Of a stretch of 36,853 bases of DNA, positions 1-10,891 are shown piece by piece. The notes under the pieces were generated by a model, which worked only from the letters and a program-made list of their open reading frames with translations, had not been told where the DNA came from and searched no databases. This DNA is from Lachnospiraceae bacterium (GTDB lineage Bacteria; Bacillota; Clostridia; Lachnospirales; Lachnospiraceae). Made by a program: the position numbers and the translations under genes. The stretch covers positions 1 to 36,853 of the forward strand of contig CAJTDB010000030.1 in the NCBI GenBank assembly GCA_910574965.1. Reading direction: 5' to 3'. Positions within the stretch are counted from its first letter, which is position 1. Each line of letters begins with the position of its first letter.

Positions 1-75
<75 letters not shown>

Positions 76-261
76 AATTTGTTCCGTTCAGAACAACACT
101 TGGCTGTTCTATCCGTTACTGTTTTTAGGTCGCTTTACTTTTTCAGTAAAAGCTGTTCTCAAAAATTCATGTTCAAAGAATTTTCGAAGACTTCATAAAA
201 GCACTATTTAATTATCAAGGTTCATACTGTTCTTGTCTGCCGTTCTCGCGGCGACTTGAAC

Positions 262-290
262 ATCTTACCAAATCTTTTCTGCTTTGTCAA
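262..290 (-). promoter_or_regulatory. rRNA operon promoter
   Basis: On the minus strand a perfect -35 box TTGACA (285-290) and a -10 box TAAGAT (262-267) are separated by 17 bases. They lie about 185 bases upstream of the 16S 5' end, with an AT-rich UP-like stretch just upstream (291-320). The interval 76-260 is the untranslated pre-rRNA leader and contains no supportable gene. Confidence 0.8.
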
Positions 291-347
291 CACCTTTTTT
301 TACTTTTTTCAAAGTTTTTTGACATCGACTTCTTTCTCAGAAAAGAA

Positions 348-435
348 CGGAGAAAGAGGGATTTGAACCCTCGCGCCGGTCACCCGACCTACACCCTTAG
401 CAGGGGCGCCTCTTCAGCCTCTTGAGTATTTCTCC
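348..435 (-). tRNA. tRNA-Ser (GCU)
   Basis: An 88-base minus-strand class II tRNA. The acceptor stem GGAGAAA (429-435) pairs with TTTCTCC (349-355), with discriminator G at 348. The anticodon loop CTGCTAA gives anticodon GCU (Ser, AGY codons). A long variable arm (GTCGGGTGACCGGC region) and a T-loop TTCAAAT are present. It lies between plsC and the rRNA operon. CCA is not obvious after position 348, so it is probably added after transcription. Confidence 0.96.
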
Positions 436-463
436 GTGCACGTCATTTCACGACGCATGGGTT

Positions 464-492
464 ATTATACTAAAACTGCAAACAAATGTCAA
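464..492 (-). promoter_or_regulatory. consensus promoter of tRNA-Ser
   Basis: A perfect sigma-A promoter on the minus strand: TTGACA (487-492), 17-base spacer, TATAAT (464-469), about 28 bases upstream of the tRNA. The -35 box overlaps the stop codon of plsC (489-491), so the tRNA is transcribed independently of the gyrase operon even though it abuts it. Confidence 0.85.
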
Positions 493-1208
493 CTGTTTTT
501 TTCAATTTTTTTAACCGCATTTTTAATTTTCTTTTCGACCAGCTCGGCAATCTCATTTGTCTTCATCATCTTGTATTCTTCATAATAGACAGGCTCAAGA
601 TATTGTACCGTTACCGTTACCGGTTTGGCAGAGTCTGTATCGAATACTTGATAGGCATCGGTAATGGCTACCGGTACAATGGGACATTTTGCCTTTATGG
701 CACATTTAAAAGAACCGGCCTTAAACTGACCGACCGTATTCTGTTTTCTGGATCTGGTCCCCTCTGGAAAGATCAGAAAATTTTTTCCGGCAGAAACTTC
801 ACGGCTTACATTTATAATAACCTTCATAGCCTGGCGGACATCTTCCCGGTCCATAGAGTAGGCTCCCATAATCTGAAAGATTTTATTCAGAAAGAACACA
901 TGTTCCAGTTCCTTTTTCATAACTACGGAAAAGAAACAAGGAGAACCGGAGAGAATCGCCAGTACATCATAGAGTCCTTGATGATTGGGCACATACATAA
1001 AGCTTTGATCTTTTGGAATATGCTCTGTTCCGTAAGAATGTACCGTTACATTTCCAGCGCGATTGGCCCTTTCAATGATCTCCTTAAAAAGAGCAAGCTT
1101 CTTTTCATCCGGTATTCGCTTTTGATTCCATGCATAATAACACAGTTTCAGATACAAATATGGAACCATGACTAGATTTTTAATGACCATTAAACAGATT
1201 CTTTTCAT
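489..1208 (-). CDS. plsC: 1-acyl-sn-glycerol-3-phosphate acyltransferase (PlsC family)
   Basis: A 239-residue membrane-associated acyltransferase that by family transfers an acyl group to lysophosphatidic acid to make phosphatidic acid for membrane lipids. The NHx4D catalytic motif is NHQGLYD (residues 75-81, His76 and Asp81). The glycerophosphate-binding motif is FPEGTRSR (147-154). [12 protein letters not shown] block matches motif IV. The N-terminus has a hydrophobic stretch (about 5-25) consistent with membrane anchoring. The ATG overlaps the gyrA stop by 4 bases (ATGA), so it is translationally coupled to gyrA and is the last gene of the dnaA-gyrA run. Specificity for the sn-2 position is inferred from the family. 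Confidence 0.9.
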   Translation of the reverse strand: MKRICLMVIKNLVMVPYLYLKLCYYAWNQKRIPDEKKLALFKEIIERANRAGNVTVHSYGTEHIPKDQSFMYVPNHQGLYDVLAILSGSPCFFSVVMKKELEHVFFLNKIFQIMGAYSMDREDVRQAMKVIINVSREVSAGKNFLIFPEGTRSRKQNTVGQFKAGSFKCAIKAKCPIVPVAITDAYQVFDTDSAKPVTVTVQYLEPVYYEEYKMMKTNEIAELVEKKIKNAVKKIEKNS

Positions 1209-3700
1209 GACTCTTCCTGCTCTTCTTCGTTTTCTTCTTCCTGTCCGCTTTTTACTTCTTCCCGGACTTTTGCGATATTTGCAACCTTTATGCCGGATTC
1301 ATAATCCACATTCATCAATTTGACGCCTGAAGTAATCCGTTTTAATACTGAAATATCCTGACAGCCGGTTCGAATGATAATGCCTTCATTGGTAATCATC
1401 ATGATTTCATTCTCTTCATTGACAGCTTTTGCACCCATAACCGGACCGGTCTTATCGATAATTTTATAACATTTCAGACCTTTTCCGCCTCGGCTCTGGA
1501 TACGAAATTCCGAAATGGGTGTTTTCTTACCGTAGCCGCCTTCCGATACAATCAGAAGATATTCTCCCTGGGTATGAAGCTGCATAGCAACAACTTCGTC
1601 TCCCTTTTCTAGATTCATGCCGATAACACCTATGGAAACTCTCCCCGTAGTGCGGACATTTTTCTCAGAAAAACGAATACTCATACCGTTTCTGGTAACC
1701 AATAAAATATCTTTTTCGCCGTCTGTCATTTTTACTTCGATCAGTTCATCATTTTCCCGCAGGCTAATAGCCTGAAGGCCAATCTTGCGGATATTGGCAT
1801 ATTCGGACATACTGGTCTTCTTAATGATGCCATTCTTGGTCGCCATAGTCAGATAGCTCTTATGGTCAAATTCTTTCATCGTGATGACCGCAGTGATCTT
1901 TTCCTCCGGCTGAAGCTGCAGAAGATTAATGATAGCAGTTCCTCTGGCTGTCCTTCCTGCCTCCGGAATCTCATAACCTTTCAGACGGTACACTCTTCCG
2001 AAATTGGTAAAGAACATAATATAATGATGCGTCGTTGTCATGAAAATTTCTTCAATGAAATCTTCCTCTAACGTCTGCATTCCCTTGATTCCTTTGCCTC
2101 CACGGTTCTGGCTCTTAAAATTATCCACGGTCATCCGCTTAATATATCCCAGGTGGGTCATGGTAATGACCGTATCGCTGACCGGAATCAGATCTTCCAT
2201 ACTGATATCAAATTCATCATATCCGATCTTCGTCCGGCGGTCATCTCCATATTTCTCAGAAATCAGAAGGATCTCCTCGCGAATGACACCAAGAAGCTTT
2301 TTCTCATCTGCAAGAATAGATTTTAGATAAGCAATCTTCTCCATAAGCTCCTGGTATTCTTTTTCGATTTTTTCTTTTTCCAGACCAGTCAGCACACGAA
2401 GGCGCATTTCTGTAATAGAATGAGCCTGTACTTCGTCCAGTTCAAATTCTTCTGTCAGAGAAATCTCTGCTTCTTTAACGGTTTTAGAACTGCGGATAAT
2501 CTGGATCACCCGATCAATATTATCCAAAGCAATCAAAAGTCCTTTTAAAATATGGGCCCTCTCTTCTGCCTTATTCAGTTCAAAATTGGTCCTTCTAGTA
2601 ACCACTTCCTCCTGGTGCATGAGATAATATTTCAGCATATCCAGAAGGTTCAGCACTTTCGGCTCATTATTAACCAATGCAAGCATAATTACGCCAAAAG
2701 TATCCTGAAGCTGCGTATGTTTATAGAGCTGATTTAAGATTATCGTAGGGCTTACGTCTTTGCGCAGCTCAATATTAATGCGCATACCTTCCCGGCTGGA
2801 CTCATCATTAATATGAGTGATTCCGTCAATCTTCCTCTCTTTGACCAAATCTGCAATCTTTTCAATTAATCTTGCCTTATTAACCATATAGGGAAGCTCA
2901 GTCACAATAATGCGGTTCTTGCCATTTGGCATAGCTTCAATGTTGCTGACCGCACGGACGCGGACTTTTCCCCTGCCTGTCCGATAAGCTTCATTGATGC
3001 CGGAAGTGCCGAGAATCTCCGCACCGGTAGGAAAATCCGGACCTTTTACAATATTCAAGATCTCTTCGATTTGTGTATCCCGGTCTTCTTCGATTCGGTT
3101 ATCGATAAGCTTCACTACTGCCTGAATCACTTCACGCAGATTGTGAGGCGGAATGTTGGTTGCCATACCAACTGCAATACCAGTCGTTCCGTTGACCAGA
3201 AGATTCGGATATCTGGACGGAAGCACCAGAGGCTCTCTTTCCGTCTCATCAAAGTTTGGCCCAAAACTTACCGTATCTTTGTTGATGTCGGCCAGCATTT
3301 CCATGGAAATTTTACTTAGTCGCGCTTCTGTATAACGCATAGCAGCCGCACCGTCACCGTCTACGGAACCAAAGTTGCCGTGTCCGTCTACGAGAGGATA
3401 GCGGGTGGACCACTCCTGCGCCATATTCACGAGAGAACCATAGATCGAGCTGTCTCCATGGGGATGATATTTACCCATGGTATCACCGACAATACGTGCG
3501 CATTTTCGATGAGGTTTATCAGGACCATTATTTAATTCGATCATGGAATAAAGTACCCGGCGCTGCACAGGTTTCAGACCATCTCTTACATCCGGAAGTG
3601 CCCTAGAAGCGATGACGCTCATGGCATAACTGATATAATAATCTTCCATGGTCTCTTTTAAGTCCACATCATGAATTTTATCAAAAATATTATCTTCCAT
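1205..3700 (-). CDS. gyrA: DNA gyrase subunit A
   Basis: An 831-residue breakage-reunion subunit of gyrase (A2B2), which introduces negative supercoils. The active-site tyrosine is Tyr123 in [10 protein letters not shown]. The quinolone-determining segment reads [17 protein letters not shown] (79-95), with Ser84 at the E. coli Ser83 position and Gly88 at the Asp87 position. The C-terminal beta-pinwheel carries the GyrA-box-like [10 protein letters not shown] and a second related QSRGGKGLK repeat. It ends in a very acidic Glu-rich tail. It follows gyrB with a 26-base gap and overlaps plsC. GyrA rather than ParC is favoured by the GyrA box and the adjacent gyrB. Confidence 0.97.
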   Translation of the reverse strand: MEDNIFDKIHDVDLKETMEDYYISYAMSVIASRALPDVRDGLKPVQRRVLYSMIELNNGPDKPHRKCARIVGDTMGKYHPHGDSSIYGSLVNMAQEWSTRYPLVDGHGNFGSVDGDGAAAMRYTEARLSKISMEMLADINKDTVSFGPNFDETEREPLVLPSRYPNLLVNGTTGIAVGMATNIPPHNLREVIQAVVKLIDNRIEEDRDTQIEEILNIVKGPDFPTGAEILGTSGINEAYRTGRGKVRVRAVSNIEAMPNGKNRIIVTELPYMVNKARLIEKIADLVKERKIDGITHINDESSREGMRINIELRKDVSPTIILNQLYKHTQLQDTFGVIMLALVNNEPKVLNLLDMLKYYLMHQEEVVTRRTNFELNKAEERAHILKGLLIALDNIDRVIQIIRSSKTVKEAEISLTEEFELDEVQAHSITEMRLRVLTGLEKEKIEKEYQELMEKIAYLKSILADEKKLLGVIREEILLISEKYGDDRRTKIGYDEFDISMEDLIPVSDTVITMTHLGYIKRMTVDNFKSQNRGGKGIKGMQTLEEDFIEEIFMTTTHHYIMFFTNFGRVYRLKGYEIPEAGRTARGTAIINLLQLQPEEKITAVITMKEFDHKSYLTMATKNGIIKKTSMSEYANIRKIGLQAISLRENDELIEVKMTDGEKDILLVTRNGMSIRFSEKNVRTTGRVSIGVIGMNLEKGDEVVAMQLHTQGEYLLIVSEGGYGKKTPISEFRIQSRGGKGLKCYKIIDKTGPVMGAKAVNEENEIMMITNEGIIIRTGCQDISVLKRITSGVKLMNVDYESGIKVANIAKVREEVKSGQEEENEEEQEES

Positions 3701-3726
3701 ACTTTTTCATTCCTCATTGTATCGGA

Positions 3727-5658
<1,932 letters not shown>

Positions 5659-5664
5659 CTATTT

Positions 5665-5936
5665 AAGTTCCGCATATCTGTTATCACCGCCTCATGTCTG
5701 GAAGAATTTTCCTCCTCTTCGTTCCTGAAAATCCTTCCGGGCGGTGATAACAGATATGCTGATTGAAGTTCCGCATATCTGTTATCGCTGCCTCATATCC
5801 GGAAGAATTTTCCTCCTCTTCGTTCCTGAAAATCCTTCCGGGCAGTGATAACAGATATGCTGATTGAAGTTCCGCATATCTGTTATCGCTGCCTTATATC
5901 CGGCAATTATAACAAATACACTGGTCAAGTTCCGCG
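5665..5936 (-). repeat. tandem 101-bp hairpin units between recF and gyrB
   Basis: Two nearly identical units start at 5665 and 5766 (period exactly 101 bp). A third, shortened unit runs from 5867 to 5926, and the first bases of a fourth (AAGTTCCGC) start at 5927. Each full unit contains a long imperfect palindrome. The arms GCATATCTGTTATCACCGCC (5672-5691) and GGCGGTGATAACAGATATGC (5740-5759) are perfect inverses. Inside them GGAAGAATTTTC pairs with GAAAATCCTTCC with one mismatch, leaving a small loop. In unit 2 the arms changed to CGCTGCC/GGGCAGTG, so pairing is kept. Unit 3 has lost the central stem and has a decayed right arm. The array lies in the recF-gyrB mRNA. Confidence 0.9.
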
Positions 5937-7022
5937 TTAATTTTCTACGCTTACATTTCCGTCTGCTACACGGTATACCTTGTGGATGGAAAACCGGTGT
6001 TCTATCAATTCATCCAGGCCGGTACAGGTAAGCATAGTCTGTACATTCTGGATGCTGTTTAATAAATAGTTTTGCCTGCTGCTGTCCAGTTCAGACAAAA
6101 CATCGTCCAATAAAAGGACCGGTGTGTCATGAATCATCTTCTTCACCAGTTCGATCTCAGACAACTTCAGTGATAATGCTGCAGTACGCTGCTGGCCTTG
6201 GGAACCGTATTTGCGGATATCGATCCCGTTCACGACAAAAGAAAGATCATCTCTGTGAGGTCCTGTTGTGGTGGTTTTCTGCTTCAAATCTCTCTCCATA
6301 TTACGCTTTAGCTGTTCGGCAAAAGATGTCTCATCCGTATCGGCCTCGTACTCTAAGGCCATCTGTTCCTGTCCGCCGGCAAGCTGATTGTGTATCCGCT
6401 CCATAATCTGACTCAGCTCTTCAATAAAGTGTCTTCTGCGCACAATCACCTGGGTACCATATTTAATCATCTGCACATCCAGCACATCGAGTACATCCTG
6501 ATAATCCGGACGAAATGCCATCTCTTTTAAAATCCGATTTCTCTGCAGCACAACCCGATTATAATTGGACAAATGATGCAGATATATCTTATCAAGTTGA
6601 CATAATTCCATATCCAGGAACCTTCTTCTTTCAGAAGGCCCATTTTTAATGATACTTAAATCTTCGGGAGAAAAAAATACAAAATGAATGATGCCAAAGA
6701 GCTCGCTGGCCTTCCGGATGGGGATACCGTCAATGGCAATTCCCTTTGTCCGGTTCTTCCGAAGGTGCATGTCAATCTTATGCTCTATCCCATTCTTCTC
6801 GATCAGAGTGCGAATATGTGCTTCCTCCTCGAAAAAAGAGATTAGATCCCGGTCCTTAGAGCTCCTATGTGACTTGGTTGTTCCGCTTACATAGACTGCT
6901 TCAAGAATATTTGTCTTACCTTGGGCGTTATCACCATAAAAAATATTCGTAGCCGGATCAAAATCAAGATAAAGAGTCTTGTAATTCCGGTAATGCTGAA
7001 GACTCATAGATTTTATGATCAT
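5937..7022 (-). CDS. recF: DNA replication and repair protein RecF
   Basis: A 361-residue SMC/ABC-like ATPase that, with RecO and RecR, loads RecA at gapped DNA. It has Walker A GDNAQGKTN (residues 30-38), the ABC signature region YGSQGQQRT and Walker B PVLLLDDVLSELD. The start chosen is ATG at 7022 (MIIKSMSLQHYRNY), because it aligns with the family N-terminus (MYIQNLELTSYRNY in B. subtilis). A TTG at 7034 could extend it by four residues. It follows the S4 gene by 16 bases and is in the dnaA-dnaN-yaaA-recF order usual for Firmicutes. Confidence 0.96.
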   Translation of the reverse strand: MIIKSMSLQHYRNYKTLYLDFDPATNIFYGDNAQGKTNILEAVYVSGTTKSHRSSKDRDLISFFEEEAHIRTLIEKNGIEHKIDMHLRKNRTKGIAIDGIPIRKASELFGIIHFVFFSPEDLSIIKNGPSERRRFLDMELCQLDKIYLHHLSNYNRVVLQRNRILKEMAFRPDYQDVLDVLDVQMIKYGTQVIVRRRHFIEELSQIMERIHNQLAGGQEQMALEYEADTDETSFAEQLKRNMERDLKQKTTTTGPHRDDLSFVVNGIDIRKYGSQGQQRTAALSLKLSEIELVKKMIHDTPVLLLDDVLSELDSSRQNYLLNSIQNVQTMLTCTGLDELIEHRFSIHKVYRVADGNVSVEN

Positions 7023-7038
7023 TTCCCGCACCAAACCA

Positions 7039-7251
7039 TTACTTTATGATCTGAATGGTCTCTCCATTGCATTCGACCATATCTTTGTCATAAAGCTTCT
7101 TTCCTCTCTGATATTCCGTCTCTCCATTGACTTTTACAAGCCCGTCTTTAATCAGAAATTTAGCTTCTACGCCGGAACCTGCCACACCGGCTGCCTTCAG
7201 AGCCTGCCCAAGACGGATGTGATCGTCTTTTAATTTTACTGTATATGTCAT
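7039..7251 (-). CDS. yaaA: S4-domain RNA-binding protein (YaaA/RlbA type)
   Basis: A 70-residue protein that is essentially one S4 RNA-binding domain: RLGQALKAAGVAGSGVEAKFLIKDGLVKVNGE followed by a basic RGKKLYDKD segment. It sits between dnaN (1-base gap) and recF (about 16 bases), the conserved location of yaaA in Firmicutes. The family is thought to act on ribosome assembly or RNA. The function here is inferred from position and domain only. Confidence 0.9.
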   Translation of the reverse strand: MTYTVKLKDDHIRLGQALKAAGVAGSGVEAKFLIKDGLVKVNGETEYQRGKKLYDKDMVECNGETIQIIK

Positions 7252-7252
7252 C

Positions 7253-8365
7253 TTAATTTACCGCCGCATTAAAGTTTACTGGTAGTATCAAATAAATATA
7301 CTTCTGTTCTTCATTTCGGATATAGCAAGGAGCTTTCGGATTGACCATATAAATCGTTACCTGCTCATCATCTATGACCCGCAGAGCATCAATTAAAAAT
7401 CTGGGATTAAACCCAATCATAATGTCCTTGCCTTCTTTGGTAATATCGATTTCTTCTTTCATGGAACCAAGCTGAGAGATAATCCGGATTTCCATATTTT
7501 CATCACTGACAGTGAAGATGATCGGCTTTTTGTCTCCTTCTTTGACCAGAAGCGTAGCTCTGTCGATACAGTTTAAAAATTCCCTTTTATTCACAACGAA
7601 TTTCGTCTCATAATCACTGGAAAGCATCTGATTAATCTTAAAATATTCTCCTTCAATGAGCCTTGAGACAACCGTTGTTGTGTCAAACTCGAAGACGATA
7701 TGGTTGCCGGTGAAGAAAATATGAACTTCATCTTCGATCTCACCGGACAGAATCTTGCTGATTTCCTGAAGGGATTTTCCGGGAACAACTGCTTTGTGAT
7801 CCGAATAGGACTCTTTTAATTCAATCTTGCGAATGGATATTCTATGTCCGTCCAAAGAAACTACTTTAAATTCATTTTCATGAACTTCAAATAATTCTCC
7901 GGTCATAAGCTTGTTGCTGTCATTATCCGCAATGGAAAAGATTGTCTGCCTTATAACTTCCTTTAAGGCAAACTGAGACAGACATATAAAATCTGTTTTT
8001 TCTATATAAGGCAGATAGGAGAAATCTTCGCCGGATTTGCCGGAAATATGGAAGTGTGCTTTTTCACATGTGATGGAAATCTGATAATTGCTGCTGCTCT
8101 CTATGGTCACATCGTTATCCGGCAGTTTCCGGATAATTTCCGAAAATACTTTTGCGTCTACGGCAATGATTCCTTTTTCCTGTATTTCTCCTTCAACTCG
8201 TGTTTCAATACCCAGTTCCATGTCATTGGCAGTAAATTTAATCTCATTAGAAGAAGCATCAATGAGAATGCATTCCAGTATAGACATCGTTGTTTTGGAA
8301 GGAACTGCTTTCGATACAATATTAACTCCTTTTTGAAGATTGGCTTTGGAACAGATCAGCTTCAT
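7253..8365 (-). CDS. dnaN: DNA polymerase III beta sliding clamp
   Basis: A 370-residue ring-forming processivity clamp. The N-terminus MKLICSKANLQKGVNIVSKAVPSK and the C-terminal VTIYMVNPKAPCYIRNEEQKYIYLILPV block are typical and contain the peptide-binding pocket residues near the C-terminus. The start at 8365 is chosen because AAAGGAGTT lies at ideal spacing upstream. A frame extension to 8392 has no ribosome binding site and would add nine non-conserved residues. It is second in the dnaA-dnaN operon, separated from dnaA by an origin-like gap of about 280 bases. Confidence 0.97.
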   Translation of the reverse strand: MKLICSKANLQKGVNIVSKAVPSKTTMSILECILIDASSNEIKFTANDMELGIETRVEGEIQEKGIIAVDAKVFSEIIRKLPDNDVTIESSSNYQISITCEKAHFHISGKSGEDFSYLPYIEKTDFICLSQFALKEVIRQTIFSIADNDSNKLMTGELFEVHENEFKVVSLDGHRISIRKIELKESYSDHKAVVPGKSLQEISKILSGEIEDEVHIFFTGNHIVFEFDTTTVVSRLIEGEYFKINQMLSSDYETKFVVNKREFLNCIDRATLLVKEGDKKPIIFTVSDENMEIRIISQLGSMKEEIDITKEGKDIMIGFNPRFLIDALRVIDDEQVTIYMVNPKAPCYIRNEEQKYIYLILPVNFNAAVN

Positions 8366-8416
8366 GTGAATAACTCCTTTCGGTGCGATCATCTATGTTT
8401 AATAGTATAAATTCGT

Positions 8417-8610
8417 CTTCATAGTAGTAGGGGATGTGGATTTGTGAATAAGCCCAAAACCCCTTGAAAATAAAGGAAAAATGAAAAAGAAAAGTATGTG
8501 GAAAGCCATGGGAGATCCGGTCGTTAAAAGTGGAGTTATGAACATCCTCAGAAAAGTTCTCAACTTTTCCACAGTCTGTCTACCGTCTGTTCACGTGAAA
8601 TTGTGAATAA
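8417..8610 (-). other. oriC, unwinding side (dnaA-dnaN gap): DnaA boxes and DnaA-trio
   Basis: On the minus strand a perfect DnaA box TTATTCACA (8443-8451) is directly followed by a degenerate box AATCCACAT (8434-8442), a CCCC cluster (8430-8433) and TACTACTA (TAG-TAG-TAG on the plus strand, 8422-8430). This is the order box-box-GC cluster-trios described for the B. subtilis unwinding element. A second perfect box TTATTCACA is at 8602-8610. One-mismatch boxes are at 8536-8544 (TTATGAACA) and 8565-8573 (TTTTCCACA, plus strand). A ten-base palindrome TTCACGTGAA, the core of parS, is at 8590-8599. The whole 8366-8648 gap has no gene. Confidence 0.75.
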
Positions 8611-8648
8611 AAGTGACAGAGTTTCTTCTTATTGTATAGAACGAGTGC

Positions 8649-10028
8649 TCAGCCAGGGCTTAATTTCTTGCGGATAATGTCAAGATTGTTCTTCAGCTTT
8701 TTGTCATCGTTTTTCAGTTTCACCTGTATTTTGTTATATCCGCTGATAACGGTTGTATGATCCCGGTTGCCAAGCAGAATGCCGACATTTTTATAAGGCG
8801 TATTGGTGATTTCCCGGCATAAGTACATGACAATCTGTCTTGGTATGACGATATCGGAGTTGCGTTTTTCACCGGTAATATCTTCCGGAGTGATGCCAAA
8901 ATGCTCTGCCACAACGTCTAAGATCACCTGAGGGGTAACTTCCCGTTTGTCATTAGGAGAGATGATATCTTTTAATACCTCTTCGGCTAAGGAGATATTG
9001 ATCTCCCGTTTTTCCAGATTGGAAAGGGCAACAAGCTTATTCAGGGCGCCTTCTAGTTCACGAATGTTGGATTTGATATTGGTGGCAATGTAGCGGATCA
9101 CTTCATCGTCGATGTTGTATCCGTCAATTTCTTCTTTCTTACGAAGAATGGCCATTCTGGTCTCATAATCCGGCGAGGAGATATCTGCAATAAGTCCCCA
9201 TTCAAACCGGGACTGAAGCCTTGCCTCAAGCGTTTCTAAGTCTTTAGGAGGCCGGTCACTGGAAACGATAATCTGTTTGTTGGCCCCATGAAGGGCGTTG
9301 AACGTATGGAAAAATTCCTCCTGGGTACTCTCTTTTCCTATTATAAATTGAATATCGTCAATTAAAAGTACATCGATATTCCGATATTTTTCCCGAAATT
9401 TGGTCATACTGGTATTGTTGCCGTTACGGATGGAGTCAATAAGCTCATTGGTAAATACTTCAGAAGTCACATAGAGGACTTTTGTTGCTGCATCTCTTTG
9501 GAGGATGTAGTGAGCAACCGAGTGCATTAGGTGAGTTTTGCCGAGTCCTACGCCTCCATACAGGAACAGAGGATTGTACTCTTTCCCAGGAGATTCTGCC
9601 ACAGCGACAGAGGCAGCATGGGCAAAACGGTTATTGCTGCCAATGACAAAGGTTTCAAATGTATATTTTGGATTCAGGTTGGTGTTCTGATTATCTGGAT
9701 TTTTAAAAACAGGAACAGGGTTTTTCTTCGGCGTCGGAGAGAGGGATCGTTCTTTTTCAGCTTCTTCTTCGGTAATGATCCTGATCTCATATTCTTCGCC
9801 CATAGCTTCCGCCACAGCTACATATAGGAAGGTTTTGTATTTATTTTCAATGTAGGTAACGGCCTGTTCAAATGGAGCTGTGATCTTCACAACACTGTTT
9901 TCGATCCGAAATAATTTTAAAGGCAGAAGCCATGTTTTAAAAGCTACATCGGAAAGTCCGTTATCCTGCCGGATCGTTTGGAGTATTCCGTTCCATTTTT
10001 CACTTAACCGTTCCAACTGTGTATCCAT
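8649..10028 (-). CDS. dnaA: chromosomal replication initiator DnaA
   Basis: A 459-residue AAA+ initiator that binds DnaA boxes and melts the origin. Domain I is residues 1 to about 85, and a Pro-rich linker follows at about 95-120. The AAA+ domain has Walker A GGVGLGKT (158-165) and Walker B LLIDD (221-225). Domain IV carries the DnaA signature LGNRDHTTVISGYNKI. The ATG is preceded by GGGAGATAAGG. Origin-type sequences lie on both sides, and the downstream gene is dnaN. Confidence 0.98.
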   Translation of the reverse strand: MDTQLERLSEKWNGILQTIRQDNGLSDVAFKTWLLPLKLFRIENSVVKITAPFEQAVTYIENKYKTFLYVAVAEAMGEEYEIRIITEEEAEKERSLSPTPKKNPVPVFKNPDNQNTNLNPKYTFETFVIGSNNRFAHAASVAVAESPGKEYNPLFLYGGVGLGKTHLMHSVAHYILQRDAATKVLYVTSEVFTNELIDSIRNGNNTSMTKFREKYRNIDVLLIDDIQFIIGKESTQEEFFHTFNALHGANKQIIVSSDRPPKDLETLEARLQSRFEWGLIADISSPDYETRMAILRKKEEIDGYNIDDEVIRYIATNIKSNIRELEGALNKLVALSNLEKREINISLAEEVLKDIISPNDKREVTPQVILDVVAEHFGITPEDITGEKRNSDIVIPRQIVMYLCREITNTPYKNVGILLGNRDHTTVISGYNKIQVKLKNDDKKLKNNLDIIRKKLSPG

Positions 10029-10074
10029 ATCCTTATCTCCCGAATTCTTTTTAAATGCTATTCTCTCAACCTAC

Positions 10075-10103
10075 ATAATACAATAAATTCACAGAGATAT
10101 CAA
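10075..10103 (-). promoter_or_regulatory. dnaA promoter
   Basis: Minus-strand -35 TTGATA (10098-10103), 17-base spacer and -10 TATTAT (10075-10080), about 47 bases upstream of the dnaA ATG. The spacer contains TGTGAATTT, which resembles a DnaA box and could allow autoregulation. That last point is inference. Confidence 0.65.
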
Positions 10104-10149
10104 CAATTATCTGTTTTGACAGTGAAAAGGACGTGGAAATATAGGTGGA

Positions 10150-10252
10150 TTATCCACAAGTTATGCACATTTTGGTGGATAACTTGTGGACAGGGTGGAT
10201 AGATCTGCCAGAAAATCAAGCTTTTTTGCGTGTGGATAGAAAATATTCCACA
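10150..10252. other. oriC, rpmH-dnaA side: DnaA box cluster
   Basis: Perfect DnaA boxes TTATCCACA (10150-10158) and TTATGCACA (10161-10169) lie on the plus strand. Near-consensus inverse boxes are GGTGGATAA (10174-10182) and TGTGGATAG (10231-10239), with a weaker TATTCCACA at 10244-10252. A perfect 12-bp inverted repeat TCCACAAGTTAT (10153-10164) / ATAACTTGTGGA (10179-10190) spans the cluster. With the dnaA-dnaN cluster this suggests a bipartite origin around dnaA. The 10029-10373 gap otherwise holds only the dnaA and rpmH promoters. Confidence 0.75.
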
Positions 10253-10279
10253 TTTTTTATTGAGAAAATATGGTTTTGC

Positions 10280-10308
10280 TTGACTTCTGACAGAGGTATG
10301 CGTATAAT
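10280..10308 (+). promoter_or_regulatory. rpmH promoter
   Basis: -35 TTGACT (10280-10285), 17-base spacer and -10 TATAAT (10303-10308), about 65 bases ahead of the rpmH start. It is a strong match and drives the rightward rpmH-rnpA-yidD-yidC run, divergent from dnaA. Confidence 0.8.
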
Positions 10309-10373
10309 TGAAATGATGTTTTTTCAAATGCGGTGATGATGCAGGAATTAATATTAAAGGAGGTGCCTTAATC

Positions 10374-10508
10374 ATGAAAATGACATTTCAGCCGAAAAAG
10401 CGTTCCAGAGCAAAAGTTCATGGATTCAGAGCGAGAATGAGCACGCCGGGCGGAAGAAAAGTTTTAGCAGCCAGAAGATTAAAGGGAAGAAAGAAATTAT
10501 CAGCGTAG
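10374..10508 (+). CDS. rpmH: 50S ribosomal protein L34
   Basis: A 44-residue, very basic ribosomal protein with the family sequence start [20 protein letters not shown] and end LKGRKKLSA. It is preceded by AAAGGAGGTGCC at good spacing. It lies in the conserved dnaA-rpmH-rnpA arrangement. A hairpin follows directly at its stop codon, so rnpA expression may be attenuated relative to L34. Confidence 0.97.
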   Translation: MKMTFQPKKRSRAKVHGFRARMSTPGGRKVLAARRLKGRKKLSA

Positions 10509-10529
10509 GCCGCATATATGTGGCCTTTT
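10507..10529 (+). terminator. attenuator-type hairpin between rpmH and rnpA
   Basis: AGGCC (10507-10511) pairs with GGCCT (10522-10526), with the self-complementary CATATATG in between and a TTTT run after. It starts inside the rpmH stop codon. This looks like a weak intrinsic terminator or processing hairpin separating the highly expressed L34 gene from rnpA. Confidence 0.55.
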
Positions 10530-10555
10530 CTTCTAGGCTTTTATAAGGAGAATCC

Positions 10556-10891
10556 ATGAAATTTTCAGAGTCCTTAAAGCGGAATGAAGACTTTCGCAGG
10601 GTCTATGGAGAAGGAAAGTCTTATGCAAACCGTTATCTTGTCATGTATGCTCTAAATAATGGGACAGACAGGAATCGTCTGGGAATCTCAGTCAGTAAAA
10701 AAGTCGGCAACAGTGTCGTACGGCACAGGATCACTCGTCTGATCCGGGAGAGCTACAGGATACGGGAAGAGTCGTTCAATAGTGGTTTGGACATTGTCGT
10801 TGTTGCAAGGAAGAGCGCAAAGGATAAAACCTGCCAGGAGATTGAAAGTGCGCTGCTCCATCTTGGAAAACTTCACGGAATAGTAAAATGA
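10556..10891 (+). CDS. rnpA: ribonuclease P protein component
   Basis: A 111-residue basic protein cofactor of RNase P, which matures tRNA 5' ends together with the RnpB RNA. The conserved RNR-like block is [24 protein letters not shown], with the N-terminal [16 protein letters not shown]. It begins after ATAAGGAGAATCC and overlaps yidD by 4 bases. Confidence 0.96.
   Translation: MKFSESLKRNEDFRRVYGEGKSYANRYLVMYALNNGTDRNRLGISVSKKVGNSVVRHRITRLIRESYRIREESFNSGLDIVVVARKSAKDKTCQEIESALLHLGKLHGIVK

Noticed and set aside
5665-5936. Possible CRISPR array between recF and gyrB
   Set aside because: The units are 101 bp with no unique spacers. The whole unit is repeated and forms a hairpin, and no cas gene is near.
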